Below are positions 25,332 through 32,322 of a stretch of DNA of 32,322 bases, piece by piece; positions within the stretch are counted from its first letter, which is position 1; each line of letters opens with the position of its first letter. Origin of the DNA: Candidatus Sumerlaeota bacterium (GTDB taxonomy: Bacteria > Sumerlaeota > Sumerlaeia > Sumerlaeales > Sumerlaeaceae); the NCBI GenBank assembly GCA_017161655.1, contig JADFCV010000002.1, positions 1 through 32,322 of the forward strand, in the 5' to 3' direction. The position numbers and the translations under genes are program-made. A model generated the notes under the pieces. It had not been told where the DNA came from and did not search any database. It saw only the letters and a list, made by a program, of their open reading frames with translations.

Positions 25332-26090
25332 ATGCACGCCAAATCGAGGATCGAGATAAAGTCGCCAGCCGAGATTGAAAAGATGCGCAAGGCGGGGAAA
25401 CTCTTGCGAGCAGTGTTCGCAGAATTAGAGCAGCATGTGAAGCCCGGCATCACCACACGCGAACTCGATTCGCTTGCGCGCAAACTTATTGAAGATGCAG
25501 GTGCTATTCCAGCATTCCTCGGCTATCAGGGCTATCCGGCTACACTTTGTACTTCGGTGAACGAGCAAATTGTTCATGGGATCCCCGGTGCGCGAGTGCT
25601 ACGCGAAGGCGATATCATTTCCATTGACTGTGGTCTCGTCCTCGGTGGGTTTTATGCGGACTCCGCCTACACTTATCCGGTCGGCTGTGTTAGTGAACTT
25701 GCGGCGCGACTTATTGAAGTGACGAGAAACGCGCTCGAAGCGGGAATACGCGAAATGCGACCCGACAATCGCCTCGGCACTCTTTCCGCTGCTATTCAAA
25801 AAGTGGTGGAAGATGCCGGCTTCAGTGTAGTCCGCGAATATACAGGACATGGAATTGGCCGGGCGATGCATGAACCGCCCCAGGTGCTAAACTTCGGGAC
25901 ACCGAACACCGGTCTCCGGCTGCGTCCAGGAATGGTGTTCGCCATCGAACCAATGGTCAATGTGGGAACATGGAAGACGCGCGTGCTGAACGATGATTGG
26001 ACCGTAGTCACCGCGGATGGCTCACTCTCCGCACATTTTGAACACACAGTCGCAATCACTGATGACGGCCCCCAGGTTCTCACCTCCTAA
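25332..26090 (+). CDS. map: Methionine aminopeptidase, type I
   Basis: This 252-residue cytosolic metalloenzyme removes the initiator Met from nascent proteins. All five metal ligands are present at positions matching the E. coli enzyme: Asp in SIDCG (about 98), Asp in ADSAYTY (about 110), His in TGHGIGR (about 173), Glu in AIEPM (about 206) and Glu in HFEHT (about 237). The ATG at 25332 is preceded by GGAGAGG at five bases. An in-frame TTG at 25317 lies in front of that site. The gene follows the secY terminator, so it probably has its own promoter. Its last 29 bases overlap the start of the Nudix gene, suggesting that map leads the downstream cluster. Confidence 0.97.
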   Translation: MHAKSRIEIKSPAEIEKMRKAGKLLRAVFAELEQHVKPGITTRELDSLARKLIEDAGAIPAFLGYQGYPATLCTSVNEQIVHGIPGARVLREGDIISIDCGLVLGGFYADSAYTYPVGCVSELAARLIEVTRNALEAGIREMRPDNRLGTLSAAIQKVVEDAGFSVVREYTGHGIGRAMHEPPQVLNFGTPNTGLRLRPGMVFAIEPMVNVGTWKTRVLNDDWTVVTADGSLSAHFEHTVAITDDGPQVLTS

Positions 26091-26673
26091 CCAAGCAGAT
26101 GAGCCACTCGTGCGCGCTCTCCATAGTTTCGTCCCGCGCGACACTCGCGACGCGATTACCCTGAAAAGGATGCTCAGCCTTGCGCAGGCGGTCAGCACGC
26201 CATTTGACCGCATGACGTTCCCAGCACATTTCACCGCAAGTGGGCTAGTCATTTCTCCGTGCGGTGAATGGGTGTGCCTAGGTTATCACAAAAAACTTGG
26301 TGCCTGGCTCCAATTCGGAGGTCATGCAGATCAAGGCGAAAACGACCCATTCAGGATAGCGTGCCGAGAGACGCGAGAAGAATCGGGAATTTCCCACCTT
26401 CGCTCATTTCCTCATTCGCCTGTCCCCCTCGATCTCGACATCCACACTATCCCGCCGTACGGAAACATACCGGAACACGAGCACTACGATATTCGTTATC
26501 TTTTTATTGCGTCACCTGACCGAGCCCCAACTTGTCGGCCAGAAGAACACCACCAGGTGCGATGGTTTTCTCGGCACGAGCTTCGTGCGCTCAATCTCGA
26601 TCAGTCCTTGCAGCGAAGCATTGCACGCGCATTCACTTTGATAACAGCTCAGCGCATGAATGACAAAAGGTAG
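26062..26673 (+). CDS. Nudix hydrolase
   Basis: This 203-residue cytosolic protein is predicted to hydrolyse a nucleoside diphosphate linked to another moiety. The Nudix box is GGHADQGE (near residue 86) followed by RETREESGI. The spacing between the first Glu and RE is eight residues rather than the standard seven. The preceding HFTASGLVISPCGEWVCLGYH and KKLGAWLQFGGH match the ADP-sugar/8-oxo-dGTP-like subgroup in which an N-terminal helical segment of about 60 residues precedes the fold. EHEHYDIRYLFIA is the usual strand after the box. The ATG at 26062 fits homologue length and overlaps map by 29 bases in another frame, with no clear ribosome site, so coupled translation is likely. The substrate is unknown. 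Confidence 0.88.
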   Translation: MTAPRFSPPNQADEPLVRALHSFVPRDTRDAITLKRMLSLAQAVSTPFDRMTFPAHFTASGLVISPCGEWVCLGYHKKLGAWLQFGGHADQGENDPFRIACRETREESGISHLRSFPHSPVPLDLDIHTIPPYGNIPEHEHYDIRYLFIASPDRAPTCRPEEHHQVRWFSRHELRALNLDQSLQRSIARAFTLITAQRMNDKR

Positions 26674-26702
26674 AGATTCCACGTCTCAGGCACGAGGTTG
26701 AC

Positions 26703-27986
26703 ATGGATTCCAAACCAGCATACGAAACCGGGGACGATCAAAAAGGGAAAATGAAAATCCTCGTTCTTCACCAGCACTTTTACCCAGAGACTGTCGGCAC
26801 GTCAACCCGTGCCGTGGAAATCGTCGAATACCTTGTTCAACAGGGCCACGACGTCACTGTTGTGACCGGCATCCCTAGCCATCCCTCAACGATGCGCAGT
26901 GGAGAAGTCTCCCGCCAGCAACCACGCTTCGAGAACTTTCGCGGGGCGAAGCTCTATCGCGTATGGACCTATGGCTCAAACAAGCCCGATACCTTCCTGC
27001 GCCGCATGATGGCTTATTCGTCATTCATGATTATCGGCTTCCTCAAAGCCCTATTCCTACCAGGGCGTTTTGACGTGCTTATTGCTATTAGTCCCTTGCC
27101 AAACGGCATTGCTGGGCTCGTCCTCAGCGTGTTGCGGGGGTGGCCGCTCATGTTTGATGTCTGCGATATCTGGCCTGACTGTGCGATCGCCGTTGGAATG
27201 CTCCGCAATCCCTTGCTTGTGGCTCTCGCCAAATGGGCAGAGAAACGAGTCTATAGCCGCTCACGCAGAATAGGGGTCGTCACCCGTGGGTTCATCGAGA
27301 ACATCGCCGCCAAAGGAGTTCCGCGTGAGAAAATTCGGCTCTTGCCGGACTGGGTAGATCCCGAGGTTTATGATTCGTCCAAAGTCGATCGCGATGCTGT
27401 GCGTCGGGAATACGACCTCGATGGACGCTATGTCGTTTCATTTCTCGGGAATTTTGGGCTTCTCATGGGGCTGGAGACGATTCTTGAAACAGCGCGGATC
27501 GTCCGCGACACAGATCCCGAAGTTCTCTTTCTTTTCGTTGGCAAGGGCGTTGCCCAGCCAATGATGGAGGAAAAAATTGCCCAGTGGAATCTCACGAACG
27601 TTCGCATCATCCCGTATCAGCCGCGTTCAAAAGTCCCTGCACTCCTGGCTGCATCGGACGCTCTCATCGTCACATACATGAAGAACGACATCACGCTGAT
27701 CACGGTTCCATCGAAGATTTATGAATACATGTCGAGTGCGCGACCCATTGTCGCCGGCGTGGCTGGGGTGATTGAACAGATTCTCACGGAGGCGGGCTGC
27801 GGACTTGTTAGCCGCACACGCGATCCTCGAGAGTTAGCCCATCACATCTCTTATCTCAAAAACCATCCTGAGGAGGGCAGGAGTATGGGTGAGCGCGGAC
27901 GGCGCTATGCAATCGAGCATTTCTCTTTCACCAAAGTTGCTCGGGCTTATGAGAAAACGGTGGCTGAGGCAGCGGCACGAAAGTGA
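26703..27986 (+). CDS. Glycosyltransferase family 4 (WcaI/WbuB-like)
   Basis: This 427-residue GT-B enzyme probably adds a sugar from a nucleotide donor to a growing envelope glycan at the inner face of the membrane. The N-terminal acceptor domain starts ILVLHQHFYPETVGTSTRAV with the nearby QGHDVTVVTGIPSHP, a pattern seen in WcaI/WbuB-type enzymes. A hydrophobic patch near residues 100-115 (SSFMIIGFLKALFLPG) may be membrane-associated. The donor-binding domain includes YVVSFLGNFGLLMGLETILE and VPSKIYEYMSSARPIVAG near 336, with the conserved Glu that binds the sugar nucleotide. MKILVLH at 26751 is an alternative start. It lies 29 bp after the Nudix gene and 14 bp before the GT2 gene. Confidence 0.9.
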   Translation: MDSKPAYETGDDQKGKMKILVLHQHFYPETVGTSTRAVEIVEYLVQQGHDVTVVTGIPSHPSTMRSGEVSRQQPRFENFRGAKLYRVWTYGSNKPDTFLRRMMAYSSFMIIGFLKALFLPGRFDVLIAISPLPNGIAGLVLSVLRGWPLMFDVCDIWPDCAIAVGMLRNPLLVALAKWAEKRVYSRSRRIGVVTRGFIENIAAKGVPREKIRLLPDWVDPEVYDSSKVDRDAVRREYDLDGRYVVSFLGNFGLLMGLETILETARIVRDTDPEVLFLFVGKGVAQPMMEEKIAQWNLTNVRIIPYQPRSKVPALLAASDALIVTYMKNDITLITVPSKIYEYMSSARPIVAGVAGVIEQILTEAGCGLVSRTRDPRELAHHISYLKNHPEEGRSMGERGRRYAIEHFSFTKVARAYEKTVAEAAARK

Positions 27987-28000
27987 ACCATCGCTGAAGT

Positions 28001-28933
28001 ATGGCTGACCTTGCAACAAATCGAGAAATCGCTGTGGGCGAAACTCACGCTCTGCCCCCTCTTTCTGTAGTGGTTGTCAACCGCAACACCAGAGACGTGC
28101 TGCGAGCATGCCTTGTTTCACTGCTGCCAGCCATCGAATCCCAGATTGCAGAAATCATTGTTGTGGACAATGGTTCCAGCGACGGAAGCCCCCAGATGGT
28201 GACCAAGGAATTTCCTCTGGTTCGCCTCATTGCCCTGCCAAGCAACGTCGGCTTCGCAATCGCTAATAACATCGGAATGAGGGAAGCGCGTGGCCGCTAC
28301 TTCCTTGTCCTTAATAGCGACACGGAAATCATAGGTGACGCAATCCGGCAAATAGTGGAATTCATGGACTCTCACCCCGACGTGGGAGCACTGGGACCAA
28401 AACTGCTCAACACCGACGGCACCCTTCAATACTCATGCCGTCGTTTTCCCAGTTTTCGCACGGCACTCTTTCATCGCTACTCGTTGATGACCAAGCTTTT
28501 CCCACGCAACCGTTTCTCCAGCGAGTATCTTATGACTGATGTTGGCCACGACAAGACGATGGATGTGGATTGGGTAAGCGGAGCTGCATTGGTCGTTCGC
28601 CGAGAGGTATTTGAAAAAGTCGGGGGCTTCGACGAGGGTTTTTTCATGTATGCAGAGGATGTCGATTGGTGCTACCGCATCAAGCAGGCCGGGTGGCGAG
28701 TCGTTTATCTCCCAGAGGCCAAAATCCTTCACCACATTGGCAAATCCACGCGTCTCGTGCCCTACGCCATGACCTACCAACGCCACATGAGCATGTGGCG
28801 TTTCTATCGCAAGCACTATAGTCGCGGAGTCGTGCTCGTAGATGTTGCGACATTCTGTGGCATTGCGCTACGTTGCGGCATCATGCTTGCCCGCACATGG
28901 ATTCTCCAGCATCTAGGCCGCAGGAGAGGCTGA
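28001..28933 (+). CDS. Glycosyltransferase family 2 (rhamnosyltransferase-like)
   Basis: This 310-residue inverting GT-A enzyme probably transfers a sugar such as rhamnose to a lipid-linked glycan. SVVVVNRNTRDVLRACLVSL and IVVDNGSSDGS (near 53) form the nucleotide-binding half. LVLNSDTEI near 104 supplies the metal-binding Asp. VDWVSGAALVVRREVFEKVG with FMYAEDVDWCYRIKQAGW near 213 is the acceptor/catalytic segment typical of WbbL-type rhamnosyltransferases. A basic amphipathic C-terminus (SMWRFYRKHYSRG) and a hydrophobic helix suggest membrane association. It is followed three bases later by the WecA-like gene. Donor identity is inferred from family resemblance only. Confidence 0.9.
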   Translation: MADLATNREIAVGETHALPPLSVVVVNRNTRDVLRACLVSLLPAIESQIAEIIVVDNGSSDGSPQMVTKEFPLVRLIALPSNVGFAIANNIGMREARGRYFLVLNSDTEIIGDAIRQIVEFMDSHPDVGALGPKLLNTDGTLQYSCRRFPSFRTALFHRYSLMTKLFPRNRFSSEYLMTDVGHDKTMDVDWVSGAALVVRREVFEKVGGFDEGFFMYAEDVDWCYRIKQAGWRVVYLPEAKILHHIGKSTRLVPYAMTYQRHMSMWRFYRKHYSRGVVLVDVATFCGIALRCGIMLARTWILQHLGRRRG

Positions 28934-28936
28934 ATC

Positions 28937-29785
28937 ATGACAGGCTTTTGGCCAACGCTCCTCGTTGGATTGTCGAGTTTTATTTCAGGGATGTTCCTTG
29001 GTTATGCAGGTTGGAGAAAAACCTCACGGCTTAGGATGTCTCCGCAGGGAACGGTATGGGCAGTCGCCCCTCTACTGGGCGGCTCGATTGCCGGACTCAT
29101 CGTCGTGCTTGCTATCTTGCCGAGTATTCTCGCACCACAAGACCGTTTCTATACCGCTCACGACGTGTTCAAGATCGTTACAGCAATCGTTGTCGCACTT
29201 GCTATCTTATTTATGAATTATTATATTGCGCTGTTTCCTTTTGTGGCATCCCGTTGGTGGTTAAGATGGGGAGTGCGCGCGATTTCGGAGTTCATTGCTT
29301 GTGTCATTGTTGCCTTGGCTGGTGTACGTTTTAGTGTCCTGAGTCCCATTCCCACGACAGAACTTTCCCTCGGTGTGTGGGCATTGCCTGCTACAATTTT
29401 GTGGATGCTCTTCGCAATGAATGTCGTGAAGCTGCTTGATGGCCTAGAAGGTGCGGCGTCGGTATTGCTTCTTGTTGCTTCCGTAGCAGTGTTCTTTACC
29501 ACACTGGGCACAGCCGAGCATTTTCTCCATGCGTTTACTACGCTCTTGGCAGGAGCGAGTCTGGCTTCGCTCCGCTTTACTGCTTATCCTGCACGTCTTT
29601 CCTTGCGCGGGGCAGGCACGTCAATCGCAGGGTTCTTCTTTGCAGTGCTTACTGTGTTAGCTCGTCAGAAAACGGTTGCTGCGCTTCTATTCGTTTTTCC
29701 GCTTGTCGTCATTGTTATCTTAGTAGCGGGCGTTGTATTAGGAAGCCTGGAACGCATTCTCTTTCCCGACGGCGAAGAACAGTGA
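28937..29785 (+). CDS. WecA/TagO/MraY-like membrane protein lacking catalytic aspartates
   Basis: This 282-residue protein has about eight transmembrane helices and the architecture of polyprenyl-phosphate sugar-1-phosphate transferases. The resemblance is in ILWMLFAMNVVKLLDGLEG (about 155-172), matching the family's N....DGLDGL, in ALAGVRF, and in AYPARLSLRGAGTSIAGF, matching HPA..FmGD.GS..LG. Two key elements are changed. The DDxxD site expected in the loop after helix 3-4 reads MNYYIAL (93-99), and the later GD reads RG (224-225). The protein is also shorter than the usual 320-360 residues. It may be a non-catalytic scaffold, a partner of an active enzyme elsewhere, or a different membrane protein. 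The stop overlaps the maf GTG by four bases. Confidence 0.65.
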   Translation: MTGFWPTLLVGLSSFISGMFLGYAGWRKTSRLRMSPQGTVWAVAPLLGGSIAGLIVVLAILPSILAPQDRFYTAHDVFKIVTAIVVALAILFMNYYIALFPFVASRWWLRWGVRAISEFIACVIVALAGVRFSVLSPIPTTELSLGVWALPATILWMLFAMNVVKLLDGLEGAASVLLLVASVAVFFTTLGTAEHFLHAFTTLLAGASLASLRFTAYPARLSLRGAGTSIAGFFFAVLTVLARQKTVAALLFVFPLVVIVILVAGVVLGSLERILFPDGEEQ

Positions 29786-30411
29786 CTCGTCAGACTCAGG
29801 AAAAACCTTTTGTGCTCGTTTCGGCATCACCGCGCAGGTTGGCAATTTTGAAGAAGCTTGGCGCCGATCTCATTGTCGCGCCGGCGCACATTGATGAAAA
29901 CGCTATTCCTTATACGACCCCGCGCGAGCTGGCTCTGAAGGCCGCCTATATGAAGATTCAAGCACGCGCACATGAGTGGCCTCAGCACATTCTCATCGGA
30001 TGCGATACAGTTGTCGCCCTCGATGGGCGTGTTTTTGGAAAACCTTGCAACGCCGACGATGCACGGGCCATGCTTCGGGCACTCAGCGGACGCCGGCACA
30101 GTGTCATTAGCGGCGTTGCGGTCAAGGCCACTCCCAGCTCCGTACTCCTCGACGCAGTGGAGACACTTGTCACATTTCGACCCATTTCAAATGAGGAGAT
30201 TGAACACTACGTCCAGACCGGCGAACCCATGGACAAAGCTGGCGCTTATGCCATCCAGGGTGGGGCGAAAAACTTCGTCGAATCTATCGCAGGCGATTAC
30301 TGGAATGTCGTCGGATTGCCGGTGCAAAGGCTGCTTGAAATGCTCGAGGAGTTTACTGATGTCTCGCACCTCAAAGCAAACCTTGGGCGCTTAAGGGAAA
30401 ACGAGATCTAA
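29782..30411 (+). CDS. maf: Maf family nucleoside-triphosphate pyrophosphatase
   Basis: This 209-residue cytosolic house-cleaning enzyme hydrolyses dTTP, UTP or modified nucleoside triphosphates to monophosphate and pyrophosphate. The phosphate-binding VLVSASPRRLAILKKLG begins at about residue 11, and IGCDTVVALDGRVFGKP near 73 carries the catalytic Asp. FRPISNEEIEHYVQTGEPMD and KAGAYAIQGGAKNFVESIAG are the remaining family blocks, and SIAGDYWNVVGLPV closes the fold. Length is normal. The start is a GTG that overlaps the preceding stop (GTGA), so expression is coupled to the envelope-polysaccharide genes. Confidence 0.95.
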   Translation: MTRQTQEKPFVLVSASPRRLAILKKLGADLIVAPAHIDENAIPYTTPRELALKAAYMKIQARAHEWPQHILIGCDTVVALDGRVFGKPCNADDARAMLRALSGRRHSVISGVAVKATPSSVLLDAVETLVTFRPISNEEIEHYVQTGEPMDKAGAYAIQGGAKNFVESIAGDYWNVVGLPVQRLLEMLEEFTDVSHLKANLGRLRENEI

Positions 30412-30413
30412 CT

Positions 30414-32322
30414 ATGGTGCGCTACCAACGTGCTCGTGAGCTCGTATCGCCTTTGGTGCTTTTCGCTTTGGTTGCTGTATTTTTTTTCGCGACCGGCATC
30501 GGTAGCCGCATGTTACCAGGAGGCGCCTTCTCCTACACTCATTTGTGGCATGTAGGGGTTCTCGAGTTTTTTCAGCAGCGAGGCGCCACGCGTCTCCCGT
30601 TGTGGTATTCTCTTCCCGCTACTGGTTTCCCTTTTTGGGCTGGTGCGCCAGGCGGGGCGCTTTTGGCCGATCCTGTGGTGCTCCTAGCGAGCGTTCTGAG
30701 CGTCTCACCGTCTCACATCCTCTGGCTTCTCGCAGGTTTTCACGTTGTTATTGCGAGCCTGGGTGTCTACAGGTGGCTCCGCCCAACGGAGGTCCCGTCA
30801 GGATTCGCGCTACTCGGCGCGCTCATCTACGCCGGAAGCCCTCTGCTTGTTTCCTTATCTGCGGACGGAACAATGCACCTCGCTACTATTGTCGCGGCAC
30901 TTCCCTGGTTCGTTCAGAGCATGGCAGTCAGGCCGCGGCGCTTAGGGATCACAGATTCGCTGCTGTGCATGATTGTTGGCGCCTGGACAGTTCTTGTTGC
31001 AGGTTGGAGTGGCATTTGTGCTGCAATCGTTGGGGCGTGGGCCGTATCTGCTTTCACACCGTCTGGCCCGAAATCTTTAGGCAGAATGATTTCAGTTCCC
31101 CGCGTCTTTTGGCGGGAATTCGTACTCTTCTTTGGCATAGGGGCGGTGGTGGGCTTCCCACACTTGGAATTCCGGTTCCATTCCCTGGAGTTTCTCCCGT
31201 CCGCTCCACCACATTTCGTTTTGCCCCTTTTCGGCCTTCTCTTGCCACAGCCGCATTCACAAACGGAGAGTACGGTATGTCCTTATTTTTCTATCTTCAT
31301 AGCCTTTCTACCGGTCATCTGGTTTTCGCGACGACTCCAGGAAAATGTTCGTGACGCGCTGCGGTTCGTCTCGGGGTTCGCCTTAGTTAGTGTCACGAGC
31401 GCCATTGTGTTTTGGCTCCTTGATGGTGAATCCCCGAAGCGAGCACTTGTTCTCGGGGCTATCGTGAGCTTTGCCTATTTGGGTTTACTGATTTCTCGCA
31501 CTCTCGCCGAGCATTTGGGCCAGGCCTTACGTTCTCGGTTCGCAACAAATGATCTTGCGTATCACTTGCGGTGGGCGTTCTCGCTAGCGATTGCTTTAAT
31601 ACTCTTGAGTGCTGCAACCCACCTCTTCGCAGCACGTCGTTCCAGCACTAGCCGAGAGCTTGCAGCTCCGAGTTCTGCGAGTCTTCTTGCCACTGAGCAC
31701 GAAATCCCCTCCGGAAAGGGGACAGGTGCGGAAAAAGGGCTTGCTGTGCCAGCCTCTCCAGCTGAGCAAACCAGAAACATACTTCTGCAACAAGGGCTCT
31801 TGCTGCTGGTTCTTGCTCTTGTGCTTTTCGCTGCGCAGCACGGCCAGTCAATCCGAGCGTCACTTTCTGCGTTCATCATTCTCCTTCTCATCGATTTCCG
31901 AACAGCCCATGAGTGGTGTGTAGCCAGGACGCCGGCTAGGGCTTCTTTAGCATTGGACCAGGCGGAGGATATCTTGGGCAAACTCACCGAAGATGCTCAA
32001 TCACGCGTGCTGTTGTCTCCCAGCGATCCAAAAGTGGCGGCTGCACTGCAACGTTACGGAGTCCCAGTCGTGAACTACCCGCTTCGTAGAGCTCCCCGCT
32101 CGTTTGCCCGAGCTGCTGTGAAGCTCCCTCAGATTGTGCCGCAAAAAACAGCACGCATGTCACCGGAATCACAATGGATTTACCTCGCCAGTGCTGGGAC
32201 TCGGTGGGTTCTGGCCACAAGTGGCACCGAGGTTCAACTTCCCCCCACGGCTCCAATTGTTGTGTCCCAGCTCGATAGAAATCTCATCCGTCTTGCAACA
32301 AAACCACTTCGCGCGCAGGTGT
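30414..32322 (+). CDS. YfhO-like multi-pass membrane protein, partial at window end
   Basis: This is an open frame of at least 636 codons that starts at an ATG two bases after maf and runs without a stop to the window edge, so the C-terminus is missing. The first helix is LVSPLVLFALVAVFFFATGI. The following loop RLPLWYSLPATGFPFWAG and ADPVVLLASVLSVSPSHILW resembles the YfhO family (glycosyltransferase-like GT-C membrane proteins involved in glycosylating wall or lipid polymers), where PLWnp...G.P..A....g..yP occurs after helix 1. About ten hydrophobic helices follow, separated near residues 410-450 by a Ser/Ala/Pro-rich hydrophilic stretch. The last part (from about residue 515) is hydrophilic and probably extracytoplasmic. 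Exact function unknown; it probably belongs to the same envelope cluster. Confidence 0.8.
   Translation, partial: MVRYQRARELVSPLVLFALVAVFFFATGIGSRMLPGGAFSYTHLWHVGVLEFFQQRGATRLPLWYSLPATGFPFWAGAPGGALLADPVVLLASVLSVSPSHILWLLAGFHVVIASLGVYRWLRPTEVPSGFALLGALIYAGSPLLVSLSADGTMHLATIVAALPWFVQSMAVRPRRLGITDSLLCMIVGAWTVLVAGWSGICAAIVGAWAVSAFTPSGPKSLGRMISVPRVFWREFVLFFGIGAVVGFPHLEFRFHSLEFLPSAPPHFVLPLFGLLLPQPHSQTESTVCPYFSIFIAFLPVIWFSRRLQENVRDALRFVSGFALVSVTSAIVFWLLDGESPKRALVLGAIVSFAYLGLLISRTLAEHLGQALRSRFATNDLAYHLRWAFSLAIALILLSAATHLFAARRSSTSRELAAPSSASLLATEHEIPSGKGTGAEKGLAVPASPAEQTRNILLQQGLLLLVLALVLFAAQHGQSIRASLSAFIILLLIDFRTAHEWCVARTPARASLALDQAEDILGKLTEDAQSRVLLSPSDPKVAAALQRYGVPVVNYPLRRAPRSFARAAVKLPQIVPQKTARMSPESQWIYLASAGTRWVLATSGTEVQLPPTAPIVVSQLDRNLIRLATKPLRAQV

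Noticed and set aside
30545..31354. A 269-codon frame overlapping the start of the YfhO-like gene
   Set aside because: It is Arg/Ser/Cys-rich and lacks hydrophobic periodicity. The frame beginning at 30414 is continuous to the window edge with clear membrane helices and follows maf by two bases.

Overview
The window is a 32.3-kb stretch of bacterial chromosome with dense genes and moderately high GC. It is built around a long, highly conserved ribosomal-protein block. Nothing in the sequence names the species. A GH84 glycosidase, a heparinase II/III-type protein, exported and membrane glycosyltransferases, a zinc-type S14 and a fused CobA-HemD suggest a polysaccharide-degrading bacterium from a lineage of the Planctomycetota/Sumerlaeota kind. 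That placement is inference only. No rRNA, tRNA, CRISPR array, insertion sequence or integrase was seen.

Positions 1-9020 hold accessory and metabolic genes on both strands. On the minus strand are a pyrimidine-nucleoside phosphorylase, a small unknown gene, a large membrane glycosyltransferase of the GT39/ArnT type, the flavin prenyltransferase UbiX, and an exported GH84 beta-N-acetylglucosaminidase that probably shares a transcript with ubiX. On the plus strand are a small-molecule O-methyltransferase and a CobA-HemD tetrapyrrole fusion. An exported heparinase II/III-family protein follows at 9073-11649.

Positions 11650-25275 are the translation block. A 464-bp gene-free leader with a candidate promoter and a 16-bp hairpin precedes tuf. 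Then come rpsJ-rplC-rplD-rplW-rplB-rpsS-rplV-rpsC-(orf69)-rplP-rpmC-rpsQ (S10 operon) and rplN-rplX-rplE-rpsN-rpsH-rplF-rplR-rpsE-rpmD-rplO-secY (spc operon), closed by a strong intrinsic terminator. The main anomalies are a 69-codon unrecognised gene between rpsC and rplP, long non-canonical tails on L5, S5 and L3, and an inverted repeat in most of the longer intergenic spacers. tuf is not preceded by rpsL, rpsG or fusA, and the run ends at secY without adk, infA or the alpha-operon genes.

Positions 25332-32322 are a tight same-strand cluster: map, a Nudix hydrolase, a GT4 glycosyltransferase, a GT2 rhamnosyltransferase-like enzyme, a WecA/TagO-like membrane protein that lacks the family's catalytic aspartates, maf, and a YfhO-like multi-pass membrane protein that runs off the window. 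Genes overlap or lie within about 30 bp of each other. This suggests an envelope-polysaccharide operon with housekeeping genes interleaved.
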